64,000 nucleotides of DNA. It comes from Acholoe squamosa. Its lineage: Eukaryota > Annelida > Polychaeta > Phyllodocida > Polynoidae. This document shows, piece after piece, positions 22,985 to 33,078 of this stretch. Position numbers and translations under genes: made by a program. The stretch covers positions 65,973,375-66,037,374 of the forward strand of contig OX439048.1 in assembly GCA_949317995.1 (NCBI GenBank), in the 5' to 3' direction. Position 1 is the stretch's first letter. Each line of letters starts with the position of its first letter. The notes under the pieces are model-generated. The model searched no databases. It was not told the origin of the DNA and worked only from the letters and a program-made list of their open reading frames with translations.

Positions 22985-24670
22985 TGCAATTGACCATATG
23001 TCTGAGCTATGAATGAGCATGTTTGTCAGAATTGGACAGATATTGGCTGTAGTCACCCTGCGTGAGGGTATTGATGACATGACCAATGGTCTCATGTATG
23101 TGTCATTCAGAGGGAGAGGGAGGTATTGTCAGAGCTATACAGACCTCACCTTATGTACACATGTATGTGTCATTCAGAGGGAGAGGGAGGTATTGTCAGA
23201 GCTATACAGACCTCACCTTATGTACACATGTATGTGTCATTCAGAGGGAGAGGGAGCTATTGTCAGAGCTTTACAGACCTCACCTTATGTACACATGTAT
23301 GTGTCATTCAGAGGGAGAGGGAGGTATTGTCAGAGCTATACAGACCTCACCTTATGTACGCATGTGTGTGTCATTCAGAGGGAGAGGGAGGTATTGTCAG
23401 AGCTATACAGACATCACCCTATGTACACAAGTATGTGTCATTCAGAGGGAGAGGTGGGTATTGTCAGAGCTATACAGACCTCACCTTATGTACACATGTA
23501 TGTGTCATTCAGAGGGAGAGGGAGGTATTGTCAGAGCTATACAGACCTCACCCTATGTACACATACATGTGTCATTCAGAGGGAGAGGGAGGTATTGTCA
23601 GAGCTATACAGACCTCACCCTATGTACACATACATGTGTCATTCAGAGGGAGAGGGAGGTATTGTCAGAGCTATACAGACCTCACCCTATGTACACATAC
23701 ATGTGTCATTCAGAGGGAGAGGGAGGTATTGTCAGAGCTATACAGACCTCACCCTATGTACACATACATGTGTCATTCAGAGGGAGAGGGAGGTATTGTC
23801 AGAGCTATACAGACCTCACCCTATGTACACATGTATGTGTCATTCAGAGGGAGAGGTGGGTATTGTCAGAGCTATACAGACCTCACCTTATGTATACATG
23901 TATGTGTCATTCAAAGGGAGAGGGAGGTATTGTCAGAGCTATACAGACCTCACCCTATGTACACATACATGTGTCATTCAGAGGGAGAGGGAGGTATTGT
24001 CAGCGCTGTACAGACCTCACCTTATGTACACATGTATGTGCCATTCAGAGGGAGAGGCAGGTATTGTCAGAGCTATACAGACCTCACCTTATGTACACAT
24101 GTATGTGTCATTCAGAGGGAGAGGTGGGTATTGTCAGAGCTATACAGACCTCACCTTATGTACACATGTATGTGTCATTCAGAGGGAGAGGGAGGTATTG
24201 TCAGAGCTATACAGACCTTACATTATGTACACATGTACGTGTCATTCAGAGGGAGAGGGAGGTATTGTCAGAGCTATACAGACCTCACCTTATGTACACA
24301 TGTACGTGTCATTCAAAGGGAGAGGGAGGTATTGTCAGAGCTATACAGACCTCACCTTATGTACACATGTATGTGTCATTCAGAGGGAGAGGGAGGTATT
24401 GTCAGAGCTATACAGACCTCACCTTATGTACACATGTATGTATCAATCAGAGGGAGAGGGAGGTATTGTCAGAGCTATACAGACCTCACCTTATGTACAC
24501 ATGTATGTGTCATTCAGAGGGAGAGGTGGGTATTGTCAGAGCTATAAAACCCTTACCTTATGTGCACATGTGTCTCTCTCACCTACAGCACAGAATCTGA
24601 GATGGAAGGATAATCAACCGTTTCTTAACCATTTACATCTTAAGTTATTTATGTCACAGGATGCTACATA
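22985..24670 (+). repeat. Dispersed repeat R2, beta copy, host of the 67-bp array
   Basis: The left flank 22,985-23,095 carries GAGCTATGAATGAGCATGTT, TATTGGCTGTAGTCACC and GACCAATGGTCT, matching 49,020-49,125 and, reversed, 6,285-6,400. The right flank 24,565-24,670 carries CACATGTGTCTCTCTCACC and CAGAATCTGAGATGGAAGGA, matching 5,340-5,400 reversed. So the minisatellite is contained in, and made from, an R2 copy. Confidence 0.75.
23091..24575 (+). repeat. 67-bp minisatellite
   Basis: About 22 head-to-tail units of 67 bp. The consensus includes ATGTATGTGTCATTCAGAGG, GAGAGGGAGGTATTGTCAGA and GCTATACAGACCTCACCTTA. Five consecutive units (23,560-23,780) share a CATACATGTG variant, a sign of block amplification. 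All three plus-strand frames stay open (552, 504 and 473 codons), each showing the same three peptides in rotation because 67 is not a multiple of three. Openness in every frame means absence of stop triplets in the unit, not selection for protein. Confidence 0.95.
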
Positions 24671-25076
24671 GATATGAGTTGACATTTTCTGTAGTGGTGA
24701 TCAACGTTTCTGCCAAGGTGAGCATTCGCCTTCTTTTAATTAAACCAATTACCATGTAAATGCGAATGAATTCTAGTGGACATTTCTCAACTGTGCTAAA
24801 GTATTTCTTTTAGAAATCCCTTCTGATTCTAATAACCTAATTTTAGAAGACATTTAAGAGTTCTCTGAGTTTGATTCACATTGGAACTAGGATTAGTTAA
24901 AAAAAAGATCAATAACCCATCTTTCACATCTGGCTCAATGATCAGCCCCTTAAGAAGTGATCTACAGTTCAATAGAAAAATATCTGTCTAATTCCACCAT
25001 TATCATACCGCATTCTGTTAGAAGAGATCCTCATGTTGTTATCTTTCTGAGACTGACGACATCTGCAATCAAGAAG
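24671..25076 (+). repeat. Long repeat copy beta, segment right of R2
   Basis: This aligns in reverse with 3,041-3,475 in copy alpha (CTTCTTTTAATTAAACCAAT, ATTTCTTTTAGAAATCCCTT, GATCAATAACCCAT, CTAATTCCACCATTAT). No coding signal. Confidence 0.6.
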
Positions 25077-25328
25077 TCGACTATAGTAGAACATAGTCGA
25101 CTATAGATTAGTACTAGAATGCCATTCCAGTTGCAGGCAGGTGGAAAATGATTCTCATTCTTCGTGGTCTGTCTTTTCCAACTGCTCCGGGCCTTGCACA
25201 TGCACGGGCTCGGTACCTTACAAAATCCAAGATGGTGACAATAACATTGCCAATCAGGGAAGACGGTGAATAAAATGTGAGTTTTTCTGTAATTACTACT
25301 GTAAAATCATAATATAAATACAGATGTC
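25077..25328. other. Interval with a duplicated GTCGACTATAG motif
   Basis: AGTCGACTATAG occurs twice (25,076-25,107), separated by TAGAACAT. The rest, to 25,328, is moderately CpG-containing single-copy sequence with no gene I can recognise; a 98-codon minus-strand frame extends from here through the adjacent MITE. Confidence 0.4.
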
Positions 25329-25445
25329 CACTGTAAAGTGTCTCGACGACCAATTTCTTCACTCGTGGGTGACAGTCCTCCTGGCTTGTTGGGAACAGAC
25401 TGTCACCCACGCTTGAAGAAATGGTCTTCTCCGCACTTTACTGTG
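25329..25445. mobile_element. Palindromic MITE, 117 bp
   Basis: The left arm CACTGTAAAGTG..GACGACCAATTTCTTCA..GTGGGTGACAGTC is the inverse of the right arm GACTGTCACCCAC..TGAAGAAATGGTCTTC..CACTTTACTGTG. The arms are about 48 bp and the loop about 20 bp. No other copy is in the window, and the target duplication is unclear. Confidence 0.75.
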
Positions 25446-25671
25446 CAACTCTGTGTGTGACCTTATCAACTGGAATCAATGCTCATTGCTGGCTGTCACT
25501 GTAGATGTGAGATCTTAAGCTGTCGATGGATGATTAGGTGTGCAGTTAGGTGCAGAAGCAGGGTCTTAGCTTCTTTGATATTGGCAGTGGGAGCAGTGGG
25601 TCCTAGTTATGATGACCTTTGGGCTGTAAGACATCCCTGCCTATTGGATCGTAAGGGCGGGGGGCAGGATG

Positions 25672-26194
25672 CAGGGGCGTAGGAAAAGGGAGGGCCAGGG
25701 GGGCCTGGGCCCCCCAATCATGAAAGAGGTGGGGCCTGAGTGTGTCTGGGCCCCCCCAATATTTTCCAAGAACTCATAAACACAATGGAAAAGAACCTAA
25801 AACTTTACATCTCAAATTAGATTATTATGTAAGTCTTCAAGTTTTATCAGGATTTCCTGATTTCTGAAGGTTTTGAATGACATGTATTTTCCATATACAA
25901 GTGCTAAGGAGGGCTGTTTGGAAAAAAAGAAGACTTTTATATCTAAAGTAAATCAATGGCTTCCTGATTTTTGTCAATGTCTGACTTACATCTCTGTATT
26001 ATGGTGATGTCATAGGGAGAATGGGGGTCTGAGCCTAAAGTCAGATCCAAAATTTACCAAAAATCACTCTTCTATATGAATTCTAAATGCACATATATAG
26101 ACGCCATCATGCATCAGCCAACAATTAAAGGTGGTTGCAATGGTGCCCTCGCCGGGCCCCCCCCCCCAATGAAGATTTGCTTCCTACGCCTCTG
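25672..26194 (+). mobile_element. hAT-like element with 5-bp target duplication, copy 1
   Basis: The termini CAGGGGCGTAGGAA and TTCCTACGCCTCTG are inverted repeats, with CAG and CTG outermost. GGATG flanks both sides (25,667-25,671 and 26,195-26,199). Gamma at about 52,763 shows the empty site (GGAGCAGGATATCTTACAG). It is 523 bp, non-coding, with G- and C-rich runs just inside the ends. CA..TG ends with a 5-bp duplication suggest the hAT5-type group; this is inference. Confidence 0.85.
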
Positions 26195-26705
26195 GGATGT
26201 AACATAGCTTTCTAGCACCTCTAGACTAGAGTGCATGCAGAACCAGGGAGTAAGGCCAGACAAAAGGAGATGCCATCAGGGCTGGCTTTATGACTGCTTT
26301 TAACAATTTACCATTTCAAAAGGGAACGCCATGCCAGTAGGGGTTATTATAACCATTGGGCTTTAAAAGGTCTCTGTAAGAAGTCCATTTCATGTGGGAT
26401 AGGGAGGGGGAGAAGTAGAAGGAAGGGTGAATCACAGCTATAATGGCACCTCTATACACTGTAAAAAATATTTTAGAAATTTTAGCGAAATCTTTGTACC
26501 AAAGTTAGAGATTTATCGTTATTTTCACAAAGATTAGTACAAGTACAACTGTACTGCCATCTTAGGCTTCATTGTAGAAACTATACTAGTTCACTGCAAT
26601 ACAAGTATAGTGGTTCGCTGTTTGGTTAAAAGAAAATCCATTGTAGATTCAACAGTTATATTTAGAGTGTAGTGCTGACACAAGCTTCTGAAACAACATA
26701 GTATA

Positions 26706-26815
26706 CCCAATCACCAATGGAGCATTGGGCCATGTTTGTCCATGCTTGGCCTAATATAAGTCGACATTAGCCCAATATAAGTCGACATTGGCCCAATGTA
26801 TCCTTGCTACTTCGG
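26706..26815 (-). mobile_element. MITE family B, copy 2 (110 bp)
   Basis: An inverse copy of 3,488-3,597 with the same length. It starts CCCAATCACCAATGGAGCAT and ends ATGTATCCTTGCTACTTCGG, and the internal repeats read AATATAAGTCGACATTRGCCC. It is inserted within the Y block of copy beta. Confidence 0.75.
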
Positions 26816-27088
26816 TAACGATAGACAGAAGACTTTTTCACGGTGTGTTTGTGATCTGATTCTAACCCTTTATACTTGTATATTAAAGATATAGCAAAAT
26901 ATGGAAGACGTTAAAAAGAATCAGGAAGGCATTTCTCAAGATGGTACAATTAGATCCCTTCAAATCATAGTGGGGTTCCTATTTCTAATGCAAAAACAGC
27001 CCTGCATCTAGTGGTCACAACTAATTGCACTGGTACAACTGCCCTAGCAAGTGCTGATTGCAAAAAACAGCCATAGTGCGTTACATAT

Positions 27089-27236
27089 CAGGGGCGTAGG
27101 AAAAGGGGGGCAGGGGGGCCTGGGCCCCCCAATAATGAGGAGGTTCCCTATATAAGCCTATATAAAAATATAGCAGGGCCCCCCCAACCGAGACCCCTGC
27201 CCCCCCCCCAATTAAAATTTGCTTCCTACGCCACTG
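27089..27236 (+). mobile_element. hAT-like MITE with 5-bp target duplication, copy 2
   Basis: A 148-bp short relative of 25,672-26,194: termini CAGGGGCGTAGGAA and TTCCTACGCCACTG, with CATAT on both sides (27,084-27,088 and 27,237-27,241). Only about 60 bp at each end is shared with the long copy, so it is an internal-deletion derivative. Confidence 0.85.
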
Positions 27237-27830
27237 CATATGGCCAACCATTCTAGTTTTCTGAATGTTTTATTGATATATAATAACTGGTGTCCATGTT
27301 TTGTGGTCCCTCTGCAATTGTGGTGGCTGTCTAGTCGTACCATGTCGGAAAATGCCTCCCTGACAATGTAGTGACATAAAAGTTACATAATAATTTGAAT
27401 ATGAATACAGTTTCATATGCCCACGGGTAGAGTACTGAATTAGGATTTGATATACAGGCTAGCGTACACATATGGAAATGAGAACTGAAAAAAAGCATCC
27501 GACAGGACTTTATATAGCAGTAGTACAACCTGCCATCTAGAGAAGATATGCTTCATGAGACTTCCCAGTTGGTGTTCTGTTGCATTTTCATTAACAGAGA
27601 GGATATTGAAACTGAGAAATGTCCACACTCCATGATCCTGGTAAATCCTGTTATCTAACGGTTTTGGCTTGGACAGTGCCTATTTTGTTATAACCCTGGT
27701 GCATTATCAGGCCATAACCCTACTCTGAGACCTTTTGTTTGTCTTTAAGAAGGCGCTGGTTTAAACCTGGATATGTTAATAAAATGGAGAAGTATACAAA
27801 GTCAACCTCGCCATACATTTCCAGTTAAAA

Positions 27831-27904
27831 CCATTCTATGGGAATCGTTCCCAGGCCGCTGTGGCAATAGACAGACTCCCTATCCACTACACTAACCCGA
27901 ATGG
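27831..27904 (-). pseudogene. tRNA-like sequence (SINE head or tRNA pseudogene)
   Basis: Read on the minus strand, it has a 5-prime CCATTC that pairs with a terminal GAATGG, then GGTTAGTGTAGTGGATAG resembling an A box, a short CTGT/ACAG anticodon-like stem, and GGGAACGATTCCC resembling the T arm/B box (GGTTCGANTCC with two changes). The 74-nt length fits a tRNA. The D stem does not pair well and the anticodon loop is not canonical, so a functional tRNA is unlikely. Confidence 0.4.
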
Positions 27905-27929
27905 TACTAGAAGCCAATGTATATGAAGG

Positions 27930-28109
27930 CGGGCTTCCCTAGCCCACTTAAAAGGGTCTATATCTCCTCTTTCCTATCCCCTCAGGATGTGTGTGGTGCA
28001 CATATGCGCGGGCACTGACACATTCCTCTGTTAAATTATCAACCTGTGAAGCACGGGATAGCCACTTAGTGCCGCTAAAGTGCTATAAAACACAAATCAA
28101 TCAATCAAT
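27930..28109 (+). mobile_element. Retroposed LINE/SINE 3-prime fragment with 15-bp target duplication
   Basis: The 15-mer CAATGTATATGAAGG occurs at 27,915-27,929 and 28,110-28,124, exactly flanking a 180-bp insert that ends in a short (AATC)n tail preceded by AAAGTGCTATAAAACACAAA. A tail of 4-bp repeats after a GTGCTATA-like end is typical of L2/CR1-type LINEs and the SINEs they mobilise. The insert starts abruptly, consistent with 5-prime truncation. No RT frame is present. Confidence 0.8.
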
Positions 28110-28289
28110 CAATGTATATGAAGGATTTGATTATAAGTTGTCCGATATATCTGATGTTTGCACATCTCCTTAGCATAGAATCCAATGGTGGCAGGTGGAG
28201 TTATTAACAGGGAAACATCCTAAGGTATCCTAGATGAACATGCCATGCCTAATTTCTCCATATTGTTCGAAATAAATAAGAAACCAATA

Positions 28290-28690
28290 ATTTTTTCATA
28301 TCAATACGTCTCGGAACCCGCCATTGCGGCTTGCTGACCTTTGACCCGTAAGTGTGTCATGTGCGGACATCCAGTCTACTTTCACGTGTCAACACGCCCT
28401 GGCCTGGCTTTTCGCTTCGACTTATAAAGAATTTGCTGGTATTTGGCCTCTATAGAGACCAGAATGGCAATGAAACATGGCAAGAATAATGCTCGGCACC
28501 ATGTAGTAAAGAATAGATAGGTTAAAAGGTTAATTTCATAACATTTCAACGTAAGAAATTGATTATCCACATGACGGGGCAGCAAAGCAACCCAGCAATA
28601 TGGACAAGAAAGCACAGGACGACTTCCGCTGACAATATGGCGAGGATTATTTTTCCTGGATTTATTATGGGGTTATAAGGTAAGAAATTA
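28290..28690 (+). promoter_or_regulatory. Candidate CpG-rich promoter and first exon
   Basis: This stretch is single-copy in the window and visibly richer in CpG than its surroundings (about ten in 150 bp near 28,305-28,430). Motifs include TGACCTTTGACCC (reverse of a DR1 nuclear-receptor site), CACGTG, ACTTCCG (ETS), CCGCCATTGCGG and CAATATGGCGAGG (YY1-like). A consensus splice donor, AAG then GTAAGA, sits after 28,679. The ATGGCG at 28,638 gives only 13 codons before a stop, so any exon would be untranslated or non-coding. A 77-codon minus-strand frame (28,382-28,615) overlaps and ends in a basic tail; I do not recognise it. Confidence 0.3.
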
Positions 28691-28705
28691 ACACAAAATG
28701 GAGAA

Positions 28706-28857
28706 ATATGTTAGATAAACGCATTAATCAAGTTATGAGACAGCACTCGTGGGTTTGGGCTTCAATATTCCACTCCCCGCTGCACGGGTCGTGGAGTATT
28801 AAACCCATAAACCCACTTGTGCTGTCTCGTAACATTGATTTAACGCTACATATACCT
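28706..28857. mobile_element. Palindromic MITE, about 150 bp
   Basis: The inner arms GAGACAGCACTCGTGGGTTT and AAACCCACTTGTGCTGTCTC are inverse, and pairing continues through CAATATTCCACTCC against GGAGTATT and outward through AACGCATTAATCAAGTTAT against GTAACATTGATTTAACGCT. It lies just downstream of the candidate splice donor. No second copy is in the window. Confidence 0.75.
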
Positions 28858-28869
28858 CCAACGTACCTT

Positions 28870-31800
28870 GATGTCAATGTAGTGAAAGATAATTGCAAAG
28901 TTTACAAAAACCCATCCGAATCAAATCTTGAGCTAAGTTTGATATCAGGATCAGAGTGAATCATGATCTGTTTCAGTAACTGAAAACTGAGTACAGTCTT
29001 TTCTTCAGGACATAGCCTAAGTCATGCTAGTCAGATACATGATTGAAATAGCTCAACAATGCCTCTCACACTTGAACAATTATGCCCAATTTAATTGATT
29101 CTCACTGAAGTTACAATTATGTGACTAATTTCACTATCATTCTTGAACTTCTATTTATAAATATATAATTTGGTTCTGGAGCTATCTTAATCATGAGATT
29201 CCCCATCTATAATTTACATCTGATTTCATCTATTTCTTTCCTGACATTTGATATTTAAACACCATCTTTATGGAACTTTCCATGAGAACAGACTTCATCT
29301 GTCTAATTAGTCTAATTTTAGACAAAACATACAGCACCCATGTAGCATCATTATCAACCATAGAACAGTTTTTTTCTAAGAGTTTCTGTAATGGCCCTGT
29401 CTGGGAGAAAACAGCTAGTTAGGGTTCCCTTGCATAATTTGGTTTTATTTCTGTTTATAGGTGATTGAAATTTCATAGAATGAGTAATAGAAAAAGCAGC
29501 AATTACGATCAGAAAACATATTATTCCTAATTAAAAGTACTAAGAAGTCTTCTCTGCCACCTGCCACTGCCACTGTTGGGAGAACTTGCAGACAAAACTG
29601 TAGTCTTAATATAATAGTACATAATTAGAGAAGGAGCAGACATTACTTCAACTGTCACTTGGGTGAATGTTAATTTCTCCTCTAAGGTCGTTGAGTTACA
29701 AGAAGCTAATTAAACTAAATGCATACCATTCCCAACTCTAATATATTTCACCTGCTTCAGTTGTTATCTGAAATACCTGTGATGAAAAGAACCTGGTTAT
29801 AACAAGCATAATTTGGCTAAACCATTTCTACTATTCTTGTTCTAATTCAGCATGGTTTTTCACCTTAAGGGCCTTTCCATGTATGCAGCTCACACCCGTC
29901 CGACCTCCCACTCAGCCCTACTTCCTTCTGTGGTAAGGTCCCCTTAGAGGTATGTATGAACTCCCAGCATGCACCACCACAACCGTGTTTAACTTCCTGT
30001 CACCCACACCCCTTGGTGGCTACAGGAGGAACCTCTTAGTGCCCGGATGTGGGGCTTATCCTGTGAATAATGTAGGTGGGTGCAATTTGGGGATAAGGAC
30101 ATCCAACATGTAGTAAAATATATATCCATATGTTGACTGTAATGCCCTACTATATTTGCCCTGCCAGCACTATCATATGAATTTATGTTTCTCAATGAGG
30201 TCTTTATGTAAACCTTCTTTTACATGACCACACACAAGAACTTCAAAGTTTCAACTTCATTATATTCCTCTATAAGCAGTATTCAATATCATCCTGCATT
30301 CCCTGTTTGCCCCTTTGTTGTCATGGTAAATTGTGGGTTAGGATATCGGTATCAGGGATGAGTGTGGCATTATAGTCAGGACTAGCCATGTTTCCTGTGG
30401 GACTACTGCGTTCTGCTATATAAGCCACCCTGTAACGGTTGTCGGCGAGGAAGTGCTGCATTTCCTGAATACTCAGACACAGGAAGGTGGGGAATAACAA
30501 AGTAAATCTATAAATAGATTAGGGTTGTCAATGTCTTTCTGAGTCTGAGTGTGCCAAGCTTATAGATTCGGAAATGTTTTTTTTTTCCTGAAATAATCCA
30601 AATATTTATTTACATTTTCAGCAACTTTTTAATTTCATTCAGATAGCTGTAGATTTAGAACAAGATTTGCCTTTTCCTCCTAGCTTAAAAATGTTCTAGA
30701 CATTTATATCAGATAGGATAACCCTTGAGCATTCCAGAGATGGGCTCCAGTAACAGCTAGAGCCTCATCCATTTAGAACCCCATCAAAAGAATATGCAAA
30801 GAAAAGATATTTGTTTAAAGGTGAGAGCATAATTAAAGGTTTCATGAAATGAAATCCAATGTTCATTTACAAATGCATATCATATTCTATTAAAATTCAG
30901 ATATGCATTCACAGATTATAACAAAGTTAAAGTCCCCATATATTATGTATTTACATCAATTCTGAACCTCTTGGCTCGGAAATTCAACAGGAGTTTTTGT
31001 AGTCTTAAAAGAGCTGAGAAGGTGGATCAAGCACTAAGGATCATACATCAAATGTCACGCCAACACTTATGGATGAAAGGTTAGAAATTGAGGCTGGGTG
31101 AATCATAGTTGGAATCAGATCCCACTGCAGTTAGGTAGCCAAAGACTGGGGTGAATAGGACTAGATCATGGCCATGTTTGTCTGAGGTGGAGACATCCAG
31201 ACGTCTCACGTTACTCTGACAAGACACGCCACCTCCGTCATTCAGCCTGAGGACAAAGAGCAATGGGGACAGTAGTCTGGGAGAGGACTCTCACAGAAAG
31301 TGAAAAGTGAGTGCCATGGAGTTCATTTCCTTGACTAGTTGACTGTGTAGGAGATTGTGTGCCTCATGCCAGGGTAGGCAAACAACATTCAAATGAGATC
31401 CTAGTCTGAATAAGTTCCCATATTTGGATGAGATTTTGTAAGGTATGGTACATATAACATAGGGCATTAATGAATAAGGATCCTTTCATGTTCCACAACC
31501 TGTGCCTATCATTAGACTGCACTGTTTTCAAAATAATGGTGTCCCAAAATTGCCAGAATTTTGTCATTATTTTCATGGGAATTCTAATGCCGCTGTACTT
31601 ACCTGTTCTACCATCTGGGCCTTCATTGTTGAAACTACACTGCTTATACTGCAATATGATTAGGGTGATTTACTACTCAGTTTCCTGAGTAGGCCCAGTA
31701 GTTTCAACAGTTATTTCTTAGAGTGTGCTCTTATATGAATCAGTAGGAGTATATAGCGAATGAAAGTATTTCACTATGTCAATATACAGTAGTATGATAT

Positions 31801-32278
31801 TCAGCCCTAAACCTGAGCTTGATTGCTCAGATGGCAAGAGTGATCTCACGTCTAGGTCGATTAACTGAAAGCTGCATGGAAGGTGTGGAGATCTGTCATT
31901 GTGAGTAAGAGGGTGGTGGGGGGGTAGGGGAAAGGTGATATTTGCTGGGGGACCAGTGGGTATGGATTGTGATGACCATTGTGCTCGACCGGTCCCAGCC
32001 TAAGGGATATGGCGGGGAAGAGGTATAGTGTTAACATGCAGCACAATGGATGCACACATGACCAGACACTTGAAAATATTTTTAGAAAAATTTTTATATC
32101 CCTATGGGTCCACTTCAGACAAGAGCATCAGGGCACACACATGGATATGATGAATCCACTAGACTTTAAACAGTCTAGTGGATTTCTTACATTGGTAGGT
32201 GTTTGACCAGGGATTAGGAAAGGTAAAATGGCTTTAGTACAGAGCTTGTAGTCAGGCTATGTGACTGGTTTTTAACGC
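28870..32278 (+). repeat. Long repeat copy beta, Z block
   Basis: Colinear with 54,680-57,506 in gamma. Landmarks are GTGAAAGATAATTGC, CAGGACATAGCC, the R5 stretch at 29,940-30,040, GGTTAGGATATCGGTATCAG, a CTATATAA box at 30,417, GAGGAAGTGCTG.TTTCCTG, CTAGATCATGGCCATTT/GTTT, ACATCCAGACGTCTCA, CATTCAGCCTGAGGAC, GGCCTTCATTGTTGAAACTA, AGGTGTGGAGATCTGTCATT and ATCCACTAGACTTTAAACAG. The region 31,080-31,380 recurs again at 36,500-36,810. Minus-strand frames of 96 and 64 codons are repeat by-products. Confidence 0.75.
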
Positions 32279-32507
32279 TTAACCATTTAAGGCCATTAAT
32301 GCATTAATGCATCATACCTGGTTGTAATGATGCGAGTAACTCGCCAGGGCTGCATCAGTGCATGCCAAACCTGTGTTGTTGGTACCCCTGGAGGACGAAT
32401 CATTAATGCTCCAATGAAGTGCTGCCCAACAGACTCACCAGCACTTAATTTGTTGATCATGATGGTCAACGGGCTTGATCCACACCTTCGTCAGCTTAAA
32501 GAGTTAA
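32279..32507. mobile_element. TTAA-flanked MITE (piggyBac-like), family C copy
   Basis: It starts TTAACCATTTAAGGCCATTA and ends CTTAAAGAGTTAA, with TTAA at both edges. The interior has palindromic words shared by family C: ATTAATGCATCATACC, CTCCAATGAAGTGCTG and CAGCACTTAATTTG. The orthologous gamma position carries a relative at 57,507-57,740, so this insertion predates the split of beta and gamma. Confidence 0.75.
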
Positions 32508-32533
32508 ATTGCCACTGATGCATTGAATAAACA

Positions 32534-32867
32534 GGGAGAACTAACCGACCGTGATGTACGAGGTGGCTGATCTACCACGAGGGGGCAGACCCCCCGAGGG
32601 GTGGATCGGCCACCAAGGACACCAGGGGAGTTTAGTTCTCTTTTTATTTTATGTCTTTAGAGGGTTTAAATAAGGAAAAATTAACAAAATCCGTTACCGT
32701 AGTGCCCCGTACGAGAGGCGGTCTGCCATTTTGAATGGTTATATGCGCCTGGAATGAGGCTGCAGTGCTGGATTGGCCGCTGTGGTGGATCGAGACACGT
32801 TACACCACTGGGGGTGTGGCGATCAGCCGCGCAATGCTATCTCTACAGGAAGAAGTTATTCACATAA
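32534..32867. mobile_element. 334-bp GC-rich insertion with 8-bp direct repeats
   Basis: AATAAACA occurs at 32,526-32,533 and 32,868-32,875, bracketing a CpG-rich insert absent from gamma, where ATTGATACATCATGCCC reads through near 57,770. The left part forms a strong hairpin: GAGAACTAA at 32,537 pairs with TTAGTTCTC at 32,632, and GGTGGCTGATC pairs with GATCGGCCACC around a GAGGGGGCAGACCCCC loop. No simple terminal inverted repeat joins both outer ends, so the class is unknown. Confidence 0.55.
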
Positions 32868-33078
32868 AATAAACATCATACCTGGCATGAGGCACCAATG
32901 AAGATTTGCTAGCACCTCATCAGTATCATGAAAACCTTCCAACCCAGGTAGCACAACTAATACAATTTACATAATCTTTATACAAAACCCATCAGCTGTA
33001 TATAAAAGAGATGTAATTCAGATGAGTTGCGTTGAGCCAGTCATGTTGCTGAGAAAAGCTAATTTAAAACAATGTACC

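Larger units (their letters stand above)
25446..27660 (+). repeat. Long repeat copy beta, Y block
   Basis: This aligns with 52,590-54,070. Landmarks are GGTCTTAGCTTCTTTGATAT, TTATGATGACCTTTGGGCTG, CCTAGCACCTCTAGACT, AAGGCCAGACAAAAG, CCATTT.AAAAGGGAA.GCCAT and AAGGCATTTCTCAAG. The last section carries GGAAATGAGA, TATATAGCAG and GAGGATAT.GAAACTGA. Three small elements (25,672; 26,706; 27,089) interrupt it and are absent from gamma, so they inserted after the copies separated or were lost there. No gene is seen; several 60-65 codon frames are discounted. Confidence 0.7.

Noticed and set aside
23013-24671. Frames of 552, 504 and 473 codons
   Set aside because: Three overlapping frames of one 67-bp minisatellite; simultaneous openness is expected from the unit and does not indicate coding.
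30410-30425. CTATATAAGCC, conserved at 56,107, as an active promoter
   Set aside because: Conservation between beta and gamma is explained by shared ancestry of the repeat; no transcript unit is visible downstream.
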